Positions 1 through 7,364 of a DNA stretch of 64,000 bases are shown here, piece after piece (the stretch's first letter is position 1; each line of letters opens with the position of its first letter). A program made the position numbers and the translations under genes. The stretch comes from an uncultured Eubacteriales bacterium (GTDB taxonomy: Bacteria; Bacillota; Clostridia; Oscillospirales; Oscillospiraceae): positions 27,457 through 91,456 of the forward strand of contig ONOL01000005.1 in the NCBI GenBank assembly GCA_900319465.1, in the 5' to 3' direction. Below the pieces are notes generated by a model. The model saw only the letters and a list, made by a program, of their open reading frames with translations. It had not been told where the DNA came from and searched no databases.

Positions 1-109
1 CATGCGCTACGGCAGCGCGGCGCTGATCCTGTCCATGGCGCTCGCGCTGATCGGCCTGCTGAGCTCCCTGGCGGAAGAAAAAACAACAAAAAGAAAAAAA
101 CGTTCTTGA
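1..109 (+). CDS. C-terminal end of a membrane protein (partial)
   Basis: An open frame enters from the left edge (codons in phase with base 2) and stops at TGA 107-109. The visible 35 residues are a hydrophobic segment rich in Ala, Leu and Ile followed by a Lys/Arg-rich tail (EEKTTKRKKRS), as expected for the last transmembrane helix and cytoplasmic end of an inner-membrane protein. The family cannot be told from this fragment. The stop codon overlaps the -35 box of the following tRNA promoter, so the two transcription units abut closely. Confidence 0.5.
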   Translation, partial: MRYGSAALILSMALALIGLLSSLAEEKTTKRKKRS

Positions 110-133
110 CAAACCGCATTTCTCTGCTATAAT
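106..133 (+). promoter_or_regulatory. Sigma-A promoter of tRNA-Leu
   Basis: Consensus TTGACA at 106-111 and TATAAT at 128-133 with a 16-bp spacer. It is followed by a 60-70 nt leader that contains a stem-loop (GGTGC 165-169 with GCACC 193-197, inner CGGCT/AGCCG) and then the tRNA. Confidence 0.85.
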
Positions 134-205
134 AGCTTTTGCCTTAAATGTGGCATGCCAATGAGGTGCAGGCGGCTTTCAATGGAGCCGAAGCACCGGC
201 TATTA

Positions 206-290
206 GCGAGAGTGCTGGAACAGGTAGACAGGCACGTTTGAGGGGCGTGTGTCAACCGACGTGGGAGTTCAAGTCTCCTCTCTCGCACCA
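206..290 (+). tRNA. tRNA-Leu (anticodon GAG)
   Basis: This is an 85-nt class II tRNA. The acceptor stem GCGAGAG (206-212) pairs with CTCTCGC before A-CCA (CCA encoded, 288-290). The anticodon stem CACGT/GCGTG holds loop TTGAGGG with anticodon GAG at 240-242, reading CUC/CUU leucine codons. The T-loop TTCAAGT and a long variable arm, typical of tRNA-Leu, are present. It has its own promoter and a terminator at 294-330. Confidence 0.95.
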
Positions 291-293
291 TTT

Positions 294-330
294 CGAGTGT
301 TCATAACAGATGTTATGAGCACTCGTTTTT
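294..330 (+). terminator. Rho-independent terminator after tRNA-Leu
   Basis: The stem CGAGTG plus TTCATAAC (294-307) pairs with GTTATGAG plus CACTCG (311-325) around a short loop and is followed by a T run at 326-330. Confidence 0.85.
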
Positions 331-550
331 CATCAAGTGGGTTATAAACACTCCGACCATGTTGTGGCACAAAAAAACACCAGAGCAAAATCCCCGAAAC
401 TTCAGCGGTTTCGAGGGTTTTTGTTGCCCATTTTTTGAATGGGAACCGAGAGATATCCAAAGCTGAATTTGAGGTACTGGGAGGACTCGAACCGATACGG
501 AGGCCTTCTCGGGATGGACTGAACTATTGAATGACTTGGGAACAACAAGG
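331..550. other. Non-coding stretch with a tRNA T-arm-like remnant
   Basis: No convincing gene is seen. Read on the minus strand, 478-494 gives GGTTCGAGTCCTCCCA, which has the form of a tRNA T-arm and acceptor 3' half, but no 5' half is nearby. A short minus-strand open frame across 269-460 runs antisense into tRNA-Leu and is not credible. The stretch may be a scar of an element once inserted next to tRNA-Leu. Confidence 0.35.
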
Positions 551-1090
551 TTAATATCTTTTATCCTTGTGTTCGTGAATTTTTTGACAGGTTGTCTTCA
601 ATATCAACCAAAGATTTAACAACAACCAAGCAAGGGACAAAATAAGTATTAGTAATATAAGAACTCGAAAAACATAATTAAGATAGTTCCAAAGACTTAC
701 AAACTCTGATGGTTTCTCATAATATCGCAGAATAATGTAGCAGTCGCTCTCTCCGGTTTCCCCATAATAATAATCTCTGTCGCTGCTCATTGCACCATTT
801 TGAAGGAATCCGATTTTTTCACTTAGGTCATTATTCTCTCTCACCCACACTTCTGCTTGCTCGTATGGGAGCGGACAGTGTACTGCTTTAACCCCATAAA
901 TATGTTCCCAGTTTGCATCTGACCAGTGTATATTCGTATGCTCTACGACTTTGGATCCCGGCGGCAGCTTCACATGTTCCAACGCAAAGTAGGGGCCAAT
1001 ACGCCACCAATTCCAGATAAGCAAGAAAACACCTAATACAAAGAGGACACAGAGTGCTTGAGAAAAATTAAAAATATATTTCTTTTTCAT
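551..1090 (-). CDS. Hypothetical two-helix membrane protein
   Basis: The 179-residue protein is not recognised. It has a Lys-rich start (MKKKYIF), one transmembrane helix at about residues 10-28, a 100-residue extracytoplasmic or cytoplasmic domain rich in Tyr, Trp and acidic residues, and a second long hydrophobic helix at about 138-165 before a charged tail. The ribosome site AGGAGGAG lies 5-6 nt before the ATG. Base composition is clearly more AT-rich than the flanking genes, which hints at recent acquisition. It is isolated, facing the tRNA-Leu unit. No function is proposed. Confidence 0.7.
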   Translation of the reverse strand: MKKKYIFNFSQALCVLFVLGVFLLIWNWWRIGPYFALEHVKLPPGSKVVEHTNIHWSDANWEHIYGVKAVHCPLPYEQAEVWVRENNDLSEKIGFLQNGAMSSDRDYYYGETGESDCYIILRYYEKPSEFVSLWNYLNYVFRVLILLILILSLAWLLLNLWLILKTTCQKIHEHKDKRY

Positions 1091-1223
1091 TTTCTCCTCC
1101 TATCCGTGCTTCCATGTTGTAATTATATCAGACAGCTCACCGTTGAACAAGCGAGTATCTTTTCCTCCCGCACCCGCCCCATATGTGTTCCTGCCTCTCT
1201 TCCGAAAGCGGTCAGCATCCTTC

Positions 1224-1252
1224 TTGTGCAGACGGCCGGCATATGGTAAGAT
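1224..1252 (+). promoter_or_regulatory. Promoter of the methyltransferase gene
   Basis: TTGTGC (1224-1229), 17-bp spacer, TAAGAT (1247-1252), 32 bp before the start codon. Confidence 0.55.
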
Positions 1253-1284
1253 GAACCTGCAAACATCTGTTCTGGGAGGGCGTC

Positions 1285-2067
1285 ATGGGCTATCTTGAGG
1301 ATTATTATAACAGCTACGACGAGGAAGGCCGGCTTCTGTCCCGACACGGGCAGGTCGAATACCTCACCACAATGAAATACATTCACGAGTATCTCTCCGG
1401 GATCGCGGAGCCAAGCGTTCTGGAGGTCGGCGCGGGAACGGGACGGTACAGCGTCACGCTTGCGCGGGAGGGCTACCGGGTGACCGCCGTGGAGCTGGTG
1501 ACGCACAACCTCGAGCTGCTCAGGGCCAAGCTCGACGGCTCCGAGCCGATCACCGTCCTGCAGGGCAACGCCATGGATCTCTCCGACCTGCCGGACGCCT
1601 CCTTCTCTTTGACGATGCTGCTCGGGCCGATGTATCACCTCTACACGCGCGAGGACAAGCGGAAGGCGCTCTCCGAGGCTGTGCGGGTCACGAAGACCGG
1701 CGGGATCCTTCTCGTCGCCTACTGCATGAACGAGCCGACCGTCATTCAGTACGTATTCGGGCTGAACCACCTGCGGGAAGTAATGGCGCTTGAGATGCTG
1801 ACGCCCGACTGGCACTGCCTCAGTGAGCCGAAGGATCTTTTCGAGCTGGTCCGGACCGAGGACATCGCTTCGCTGGACGCGGAGTTCCCGGTGGAGAGGC
1901 TCAAGCTCGTCGCCTCGGACGGCGCGACCAACTATAAACGGGAATTCATCGACGCGATGGACGACGAAACCTTCGGCAAGTGGATGGATTACCACTTTGC
2001 GACCTGCGAGCGGCAGGACCTGATCGGAGCCTCCCACCACACGCTGGACATCCTCAAAAAGAAGTGA
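1285..2067 (+). CDS. Class I SAM-dependent methyltransferase
   Basis: This 260-residue protein has a Rossmann-type SAM-binding core. Motif I (VLEVGAGTGRYS) is at residues 45-56, the acidic end of strand 2 is in TAVEL at about 67-71, and the post-core strand with KTGGILLVAYC is at about 136-146. The methyl acceptor is unknown; a small-molecule acceptor is as likely as a macromolecule. GGGAGGG lies 8 nt before the ATG. A single gene with its own promoter precedes the Mbeg1-like hydrolase, with about 105 bp between them. The fold assignment is firm, the substrate is not. Confidence 0.85.
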   Translation: MGYLEDYYNSYDEEGRLLSRHGQVEYLTTMKYIHEYLSGIAEPSVLEVGAGTGRYSVTLAREGYRVTAVELVTHNLELLRAKLDGSEPITVLQGNAMDLSDLPDASFSLTMLLGPMYHLYTREDKRKALSEAVRVTKTGGILLVAYCMNEPTVIQYVFGLNHLREVMALEMLTPDWHCLSEPKDLFELVRTEDIASLDAEFPVERLKLVASDGATNYKREFIDAMDDETFGKWMDYHFATCERQDLIGASHHTLDILKKK

Positions 2068-2113
2068 CCGTCCCCGTCCTTCCCTGCCGCCCGGTCCGGG
2101 AAGCCGGCGCCGC

Positions 2114-2142
2114 TTGTTTTCCCTGCCGGGATGTATTATACT
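2114..2142 (+). promoter_or_regulatory. Promoter of the Mbeg1-like gene
   Basis: TTGTTT (2114-2119), 17-bp spacer, TATACT (2137-2142), 30 bp before the ATG. Confidence 0.6.
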
Positions 2143-2172
2143 ATGGATCACAAATAGAGAGGGGCTGTTGTT

Positions 2173-3396
2173 ATGGATACCATACTGGATTACATTCGCT
2201 GGCGGGGTGACCTTCCCCTTTCCCATGACGGTCTGCGGGACGCGGACGCCCTCGTGCTGAGCCTGCTGACCTATCTTGATCTCAAGCCCATCTGGGAGGA
2301 GCGGCCGGAGCCTCTCCGGCTGCGCGATTGCCGGAAGATGATCGACGAGGGTACCGCGCGGATCCTGATCACGGGCTCCGGCTTCCACTACGAGGAGATC
2401 ATTGCCCAGGCCATCGCCTCCCGCCGCTTCGGCGAGCTTGTGATCAGCGATTACGTGGATCAGATCCGGGAGGACCCTCCGCTGCAGTTTTCGGCCATGT
2501 GCTTTCACGACGAGAGCGGCCTCTCTTTCATGGGCTTCCGCGGGACGGACGACACCCTTGCCGGGTGGAAAGAGGATTTCATGATCGGCTTTACCCGTAC
2601 CGAAGCGCAGGAGCTGGCGCTCCGCTACGCGGATGAGCATCTGCGGTCCGGTCGCCGCTGGTTCCTCGGCGGACACTCGAAAGGTGCGAACCTCGCCCTC
2701 TTTGCCGGATGCTATCTGTCTGACACGGTGCTGGAGCAGGTGGAGGGCTTTTATCTGCTGGACGGCCCCGGCCTCTGTCCGGAGGTCACGGACGTGAGCA
2801 ACGTCGAGCGCATTGACAGCCGCTGCCGCCGCATTATTCCCTCCTTCTCCGTCATCGGCAAGCTGTTCGAGCCTGCCGTCTCCGACACCCGCATCGTCCG
2901 CTCCACAGTCTCCGGCATCCTGCAGCACAGTCTGGCCTCCTGGGGCATTGACCACGGGGAGCTTGCCGTCTGCGAGGCGAACAACGCCGTCAGCCGCTGG
3001 ATCAGCGGCGCGGTCAGGGAATGGATCGGCAATATCTCGCAGGAAAACCGGGTCGTCTTTATCCGGGAGCTGTTCGACGCTCTGTCCTCCGGCGGCGCGC
3101 GCACTGTGGCGGATCTGGACAAGACGGGATACCTCGGTCGGGAGCAGATCCTGCGCCGCCTGCTGGAATCGAGCGATGTGACGCGCAAAATCATCGCCGA
3201 TCTGCCCGTGCAGGCAGTCGGCCAGTTCATCAGCGCCGCCTCGCACTTTGCCGGCGGCAAGCAGCGAATCGCTGCCGGCGGTCCCGAGGCCGCGCCCGAG
3301 GAGGAGGCAGAGACCGCGGAGCAGACCGAGCTTCCCTTCCTCGAGGACTCGCCCCTCCCCTTACGGGAGACTGCGGATAAAGAAACTGCCCTGTGA
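2173..3396 (+). CDS. Mbeg1-like (DUF2974) alpha/beta hydrolase
   Basis: The 407-residue cytosolic protein resembles the DUF2974/Mbeg1 family of lipase-fold proteins. The N-terminal half carries the family signature around LSHDGLRDADALVLSLL. The nucleophile elbow GGHSKGANLA is at about residues 166-175, giving a G-x-S-x-G serine at about 169. SFMGFRGTDDTLAGWKEDF at about 118-136 is the typical lead into the oxyanion region. The last 60 residues are Glu/Ala-rich and probably disordered. The physiological substrate is unknown; a lipase- or esterase-like activity is inferred from the fold. The stop codon lies inside the left arm of a terminator shared with the convergent transporter gene. Confidence 0.8.
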   Translation: MDTILDYIRWRGDLPLSHDGLRDADALVLSLLTYLDLKPIWEERPEPLRLRDCRKMIDEGTARILITGSGFHYEEIIAQAIASRRFGELVISDYVDQIREDPPLQFSAMCFHDESGLSFMGFRGTDDTLAGWKEDFMIGFTRTEAQELALRYADEHLRSGRRWFLGGHSKGANLALFAGCYLSDTVLEQVEGFYLLDGPGLCPEVTDVSNVERIDSRCRRIIPSFSVIGKLFEPAVSDTRIVRSTVSGILQHSLASWGIDHGELAVCEANNAVSRWISGAVREWIGNISQENRVVFIRELFDALSSGGARTVADLDKTGYLGREQILRRLLESSDVTRKIIADLPVQAVGQFISAASHFAGGKQRIAAGGPEAAPEEEAETAEQTELPFLEDSPLPLRETADKETAL

Positions 3397-3418
3397 CGCA
3401 TCACAGGGCAGTTTCTTT
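3379..3418. terminator. Bidirectional terminator between convergent genes
   Basis: A perfect 18-bp stem (3379-3396 with 3401-3418) with loop CGCA has an A run on the left and a T run on the right, so it can stop transcription from both sides. The left arm includes the last codons of the upstream gene. Confidence 0.85.
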
Positions 3419-3430
3419 ATCCGGAAGGGA

Positions 3431-4789
3431 TCAGGCCTTTTTTTCCGCCTTGAGCTGTTCGATCCTTCCGAGGATCCTCTTCTCGTTATACAGCAGGAAG
3501 AGGCTCGCGCCAAGCAGGCAGGTCGCGGTGGCGACCACGGCGGTGCTGCGGTAGCTTGCGGCGGTGCCGGCGACGGTCATGGAGGTAAAGACCACCATTG
3601 CGATCGCCTGTCCCATCTTGAACGCGAAGGTGCGGGCGGCAAAAAACATGCCGCTGCGGTCCTCGCCGCTCTCCAGGCGGCTCAGCTCCGCCACGTCGGC
3701 CACACAGGCCTGCGGCAGGATGCCGAGGATCGCCATCGGGACCGCCGCGCACACGGCGATCACAAAGCCCCAGACCAGCCCCTTGCCGCAGAGCGAGGTG
3801 ATAAGGAACACCGCGGCATAGGCGAAGAAGCCGGTGACGATCAGGCGCTTTTTGCCGAGCTTCGGCGCAAGCTTGTTGACCGCCGGATAGAGCAGCACGC
3901 TGATGAAGGTCATCGTGGCGGTCAGGACGAAGGTCCAGGTGTCCTCGATCTCCATGAGCTTGGTCTCATAGAAGGCAAGGCCCGTCTGGAACAGGGTGAG
4001 GGCGAAGAAGTAAATCACGTCGCTGTACACAAAGCGGCGGAACTGTCCGTTTTTAAAGGTTTTCAGCAGGGAGCGGAAGGCTTTGGTCTCGCTCGGTCTG
4101 CTGTCAATGTAGTCCCGCTCCTTGATGTAGAGGGAAGGGATCAGCATGGCGATGCAGGCCAGCGTCGCCATGACCGCCACCGCGAGGCGGATGGAGCCCG
4201 CCTGCCCCGCGAAGCCCTGCAGGAATCCCGCCAGGTTCGGCAGCATGAAGGAAATGCTCTGCCCGGCGATAAAGGTAAAGGAGATGAAGGTCGAAACGTT
4301 GATGCGGTGCTCCTGCGTGTCGCCGAGCTCGGCGATCAGCGCGTTGTAGGGTGTGCAGAAGATGGTCATGAACAGATAGAAGACCATCAGCATCGTGAAA
4401 AGCAGCACGTCGTTGACCACGATGCTGCCGGTTTGGGGAACCGTGAACAGGCCGATGGTCACCAGCGCGAAGGGAACGGCGATGGCCTTCATGAAGGGGA
4501 TGCGGCGTCCACCCTTGAAGTTGCTGCGGTCGGACCAGCCGGCGATCAGCGGGTCGGTCACGGCGTCGAAAACACGGCCGACGGCAAGGACCAGGCCGAA
4601 GAGCGTAAGCTTGAAGAGGATGGGGTTCTGGGTGATGCCGGAGGCGAAAATGCCGGTGTTGGGGTTCTGGGCGTCCGGGCTGCCGGTGTAGTAATACACC
4701 ATCCAGTTGGACACCACGCCGGACAGCAGGCTCCAGCCGAACTGCCCGACGGCGAAGATCCAAAGCAGCTTGTTCGTAATTTTTTTCAT
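3431..4789 (-). CDS. GPH-family (MFS) glycoside/hexuronide:cation symporter
   Basis: A 452-residue integral membrane protein with about 12 hydrophobic segments. The family signature GRVFDAVTDPLIAG, continuing into SDRSNFKGGRR, is at residues 71-96, the conserved loop of MelB/GPH symporters. Such proteins import di- or oligosaccharides or glucuronides with H+ or Na+. The ATG at 4789 was chosen because GGGAGAAG precedes it and the helix-1 context (MKKITNKLLW) begins there; an upstream in-frame ATG at 5059 would add 90 residues crossing the promoter. No glycosidase lies next to it, so the sugar cannot be guessed. Confidence 0.85.
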   Translation of the reverse strand: MKKITNKLLWIFAVGQFGWSLLSGVVSNWMVYYYTGSPDAQNPNTGIFASGITQNPILFKLTLFGLVLAVGRVFDAVTDPLIAGWSDRSNFKGGRRIPFMKAIAVPFALVTIGLFTVPQTGSIVVNDVLLFTMLMVFYLFMTIFCTPYNALIAELGDTQEHRINVSTFISFTFIAGQSISFMLPNLAGFLQGFAGQAGSIRLAVAVMATLACIAMLIPSLYIKERDYIDSRPSETKAFRSLLKTFKNGQFRRFVYSDVIYFFALTLFQTGLAFYETKLMEIEDTWTFVLTATMTFISVLLYPAVNKLAPKLGKKRLIVTGFFAYAAVFLITSLCGKGLVWGFVIAVCAAVPMAILGILPQACVADVAELSRLESGEDRSGMFFAARTFAFKMGQAIAMVVFTSMTVAGTAASYRSTAVVATATCLLGASLFLLYNEKRILGRIEQLKAEKKA

Positions 4790-4902
4790 TCTTGCTTCTC
4801 CCTTATTACTTCTTCCCCGGATATCATGACCACCGCGCAAACGCTTCGTCCTGCATTTTGACCCGAGGATCCGGAAGCCGCCGTTCGGAGCCGCGATGAT
4901 CA

Positions 4903-4916
4903 TTATCATATGATAA
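4903..4916 (-). promoter_or_regulatory. Palindromic operator at the symporter transcription start
   Basis: The perfect 14-bp palindrome TTATCATATGATAA lies directly downstream of the -10 box of the minus-strand promoter, where a repressor would block initiation. A sugar-responsive LacI, GntR or MarR-type repressor is plausible; none is encoded next to it. Confidence 0.5.
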
Positions 4917-4945
4917 AGTGTAATCGAAGTCGAGCAGAATGTCAA
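4917..4945 (-). promoter_or_regulatory. Promoter of the GPH symporter
   Basis: On the minus strand, TTGACA (4945-4940), 17-bp spacer and TACACT (4922-4917). The transcript would start within the palindrome at 4903-4916, about 120 nt before the ATG. Confidence 0.75.
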
Positions 4946-5027
4946 GGCAAGCCGTCCCCGGCCAGTATCGCCCCGGCCAGTATGGGGATCGGCCTGTCTC
5001 TTTTTACGGATTCCGGCATTTTTCTTC

Positions 5028-5056
5028 TTTACTTTTTTATCCAAGTGTGCTAAATT
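5028..5056 (+). promoter_or_regulatory. Candidate promoter of the Asn-rich secreted protein
   Basis: TTTACT (5028-5033), 17-bp spacer, TAAATT (5051-5056). The roughly 95-nt leader contains a hairpin (GCATAA with TTATGC). Confidence 0.45.
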
Positions 5057-5151
5057 CATAAATGCATAATCAGTGGTTTATGCGTTGGGAGGCCCGACCG
5101 ACCGCCAGCTTTTGTCTCTAGTATTTTCTTTTTGTATTAGGAGGTAACTGT

Positions 5152-6255
5152 ATGAAAAAAGCGCTTGCCATTCTTCTCGTTCTGGTTCTGTTCGCTTCTC
5201 TGAGCGTCACGGCATTTGCCGACCGCTATGTTGCGAATTATTTCAAGACCCCTGTCGGGTATGAGACCATGAACGACGCCAAGACTGTCGCCCGTCTGCA
5301 GCACAAGGATACCGGCGCTTACGGCGACACGATGTTCGCCTACTTTGACAGTCTGAAGGACGCGTTCGACAATCTGGCCTATACCGAACAGCACGATGAG
5401 ATCTACCTCTTTAAGTCTGACGACACCGATCTGAAGTTCCCCCTCTACGAGCTTGGCCAGGATTTCTATCTCGTGATCGAAAAGGACAGCAAAGTCGAAT
5501 ACACCGGCGAAGTTTCCGCCCAGCCCTACTTTGTTGTCGCCACCATTGAAGACTGCGCCGAAGAGATCAATCTTGATCCCGCGGTCTATGACGTGACGCA
5601 CTACATCGTCGTCGCTTACGCGCCCCCCGCCGGCGGCAACTACAACAACAACGGCGGCAGCAACGGCAACGGCAACAATAACGGCAATAACAGCAGCAAC
5701 AACAACAATAATAATAATAATAATAACAACAGCAACAATAATAACAATAATAATAACAACAATAACAACAATAACAACGACGACAACAAAGAGACCAAGC
5801 CCGCTTACACCGGCGAGCTCACCGTAGACAAGAATTTCTGGATCCTGCCCGGCAAGAACGTGAGCATCCGCTGGATGCTCCCCACCGGCCCCAACGAGGA
5901 CGGCAGCTATGACGCTCCGGGCCTTGCCATCACCTATGACAAGTTCGCGGACAACGGCACCATCGTCGTCGGCAATCCCGAGGTCGCCAACGAAAAGCCC
6001 ATCAGCGGCATCAACCAGGAGTTCCAGGACGGCGCCACCACCGTTGGCATCAGCGCCGGCACCTCTGAGGTCCCCGTTGAGCAGAAGCCCAGCGAAGTGG
6101 CTGTCGATGTGAACGACGGTCCCGAGCACACCGACGTGACCGTCGGCGGCGAGACCACCCCGGAGAATCCCATCCCCTTCTCCTTCCACCACAAGAACGA
6201 AACCGCTGATATGGTCCTCGGCATTCTGGGCGCCCTGCTCCAGAACCTCGGCTGA
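5152..6255 (+). CDS. Secreted protein with poly-Asn linker
   Basis: The 367-residue protein has a clear signal peptide (MKKALAILLVLVLFASLSV, cleavage likely after AFA at about residue 23). An N-terminal domain (about 24-160) leads to a linker of Asn with scattered Gly and Ser (about 162-212), then a C-terminal domain (about 215-350) rich in Asp, Pro and Thr with no anchor motif. The C-terminal 15 residues are hydrophobic (MVLGILGALLQNLG). Neither folded domain is recognised. AGGAGG lies 7 nt before the ATG and a strong terminator follows, so it is a single-gene unit. A role at the cell surface or in the medium is inferred only from the signal peptide and the two-domain linker layout. Confidence 0.8.
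   Translation: MKKALAILLVLVLFASLSVTAFADRYVANYFKTPVGYETMNDAKTVARLQHKDTGAYGDTMFAYFDSLKDAFDNLAYTEQHDEIYLFKSDDTDLKFPLYELGQDFYLVIEKDSKVEYTGEVSAQPYFVVATIEDCAEEINLDPAVYDVTHYIVVAYAPPAGGNYNNNGGSNGNGNNNGNNSSNNNNNNNNNNNSNNNNNNNNNNNNNNNDDNKETKPAYTGELTVDKNFWILPGKNVSIRWMLPTGPNEDGSYDAPGLAITYDKFADNGTIVVGNPEVANEKPISGINQEFQDGATTVGISAGTSEVPVEQKPSEVAVDVNDGPEHTDVTVGGETTPENPIPFSFHHKNETADMVLGILGALLQNLG
5635..5785 (+). repeat. AAY trinucleotide tract coding poly-Asn
   Basis: About 50 codons, nearly all AAC or AAT with a few GGC and AGC. The mixed AAC/AAT use shows selection for Asn rather than a pure DNA slippage run, although the AAT run near 5707-5726 could still slip. Confidence 0.9.
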
Positions 6256-6274
6256 TCTCAGCAAGGCTTTTCTT

Positions 6275-6306
6275 CCCGGATCGCTTCAAGCGATCCGGGT
6301 TTTTTT
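6275..6306 (+). terminator. Rho-independent terminator
   Basis: The 10-bp stem CCCGGATCGC/GCGATCCGGG with loop TTCAA is followed by seven T (6300-6306). Confidence 0.95.
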
Positions 6307-6465
6307 ACCCTTGCTCCCCGATTTCGTGCGTAATTTCTTGTGTTATGCGTGACATCAGGCAACAAGACCTTGTGTTTTTCGACAGCATACAACCGATTTC
6401 GTCGCTTTCACCATTTTCCGCCAAGGGCGCTCCAGAAATAAATATGCATTATTTACAAAAAGTTC

Positions 6466-6494
6466 TTGACTTCCTCTTGATCTTATGGTATACA
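6466..6494 (+). promoter_or_regulatory. Promoter of orphan structured RNA 1
   Basis: TTGACT (6466-6471), 17-bp spacer, TATACA (6489-6494). Confidence 0.75.
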
Positions 6495-6500
6495 TAAAGC

Positions 6501-6696
6501 AGGAGATGGGCGGCACCCATCGGTGTGATCGGCACCTTAACCCGTTGAGCAAGCCCAATTCACTTGCGGGCCAGCCGGAGGCATAGTATCCGGATGTTGT
6601 ACGGGCAACGCGTCATCCTACATAGTGTTGGCAACTAACCGATTTTGGAAACAGGCTGCATTCCGTTCTGCGGAAAGCGGCCTGTCTTCTTTTTTC
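6501..6696 (+). ncRNA. Orphan structured RNA (about 195 nt), class not assigned
   Basis: A strong promoter and an intrinsic terminator (stem 6652-6684, then a T-rich run to about 6697) define a transcript of about 195 nt without a credible reading frame. Several hairpins can be drawn: GATGGG/CCCATC, CCGGA/TCCGG, GTTG/CAAC and GCAAG/CTTGC. A long-range pairing ATCGGT (6519-6524) with ACCGAT (6638-6643) would close a multibranched fold. The next gene has its own promoter, so this is probably a free-standing small RNA and not a riboswitch. Length suits 6S RNA, but the expected single rod with a central bubble is not evident. No known riboswitch core was recognised. Confidence 0.6.
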
Positions 6697-6736
6697 TGCT
6701 GCGGAATCCGGAGCGCGTTCCCCTGCAATTCGCGGC

Positions 6737-6765
6737 TTGTGAAATCCCGCGCGCTCTGCTAAAAT
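6737..6765 (+). promoter_or_regulatory. Promoter of the DJ-1/reductase pair
   Basis: TTGTGA (6737-6742), 17-bp spacer, TAAAAT (6760-6765), 38 bp before the ATG. Confidence 0.6.
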
Positions 6766-6803
6766 AGACGAAAACAGACGAAAAAGAACCGGGAGGTCAT
6801 CTC

Positions 6804-7352
6804 ATGATCAGACTTGCTCTCATCCTTGCCGAAGGCTTTGAAGAGGTGGAGGCGCTCACGCCGGTGGATCTTCTGCGCCGCGCCGGGATCGGCTGCGACA
6901 TGGTTTCCCTCTCGGGAGGGGCCAGCGTCGTCGGCAGCCACGGCGTCGGGATCCTGGCGGACGCCGCGTGGGACGCGGCGGACTTCGGCGCTTATGACGG
7001 CGTGATCCTGCCCGGAGGGCTGCGCGGGACGCAGCGACTGCTGGCGGACGCGCGGGTGGAGGCGCTGCTTCAGCGCTATTTTGCAGAGGGAAAGCTCACC
7101 GCCGCGATCTGTGCGGCGCCGACAGTACTGGCGCAGGCGGGGCTGCTTGCGGGCAAGCGCGCCATCTGCTACCCCGGCATGGAGGACAGGCTTACAGGCG
7201 CCGTCGTCACCGCGGAGCGCGCGGTACGCGACGGCACGGTGATCACCAGCCGCGGCATGGGCACTTCGATCCCCTTCGGCCTGGCCCTCGTGGAATATTA
7301 TCTCGGCAAAGAAGCGGCGGACGCGCTCGCCGCCAAAATCGTATCCCGATAA
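6804..7352 (+). CDS. DJ-1/PfpI (ThiJ/YajL-like) family protein
   Basis: The 182-residue protein matches the DJ-1 subfamily in length and motifs: the Glu of the nucleophile elbow environment in EGFEEVEA (about residue 14) and the reactive cysteine C103 in AAICAAPTVL. Family members act in oxidative or carbonyl stress as glyoxalase/deglycase-like enzymes or chaperones, and which applies here cannot be read from the sequence. GGGAGG lies 7 nt before the ATG. It is followed after 12 bp by a flavodoxin-fold reductase, suggesting a two-gene redox or electrophile-stress unit. Confidence 0.9.
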   Translation: MIRLALILAEGFEEVEALTPVDLLRRAGIGCDMVSLSGGASVVGSHGVGILADAAWDAADFGAYDGVILPGGLRGTQRLLADARVEALLQRYFAEGKLTAAICAAPTVLAQAGLLAGKRAICYPGMEDRLTGAVVTAERAVRDGTVITSRGMGTSIPFGLALVEYYLGKEAADALAAKIVSR

Positions 7353-7364
7353 GGAGAGATCGCT

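Noticed and set aside
148-310. A 53-codon plus-strand frame running through tRNA-Leu
   Set aside because: It is the tRNA leader and the tRNA read as protein; there is no ribosome site.
1123-3246. Very long minus-strand open frame opposite the methyltransferase and Mbeg1-like genes
   Set aside because: It is a GC-rich antisense shadow: repetitive Arg/Gly/Val/Asp composition, no ribosome site, and it covers two well-supported genes and their promoter.
6501-6696. Riboswitch controlling the DJ-1 gene
   Set aside because: The RNA ends at its own terminator, the DJ-1 gene has a separate promoter at 6737-6765, and no known aptamer core is visible.
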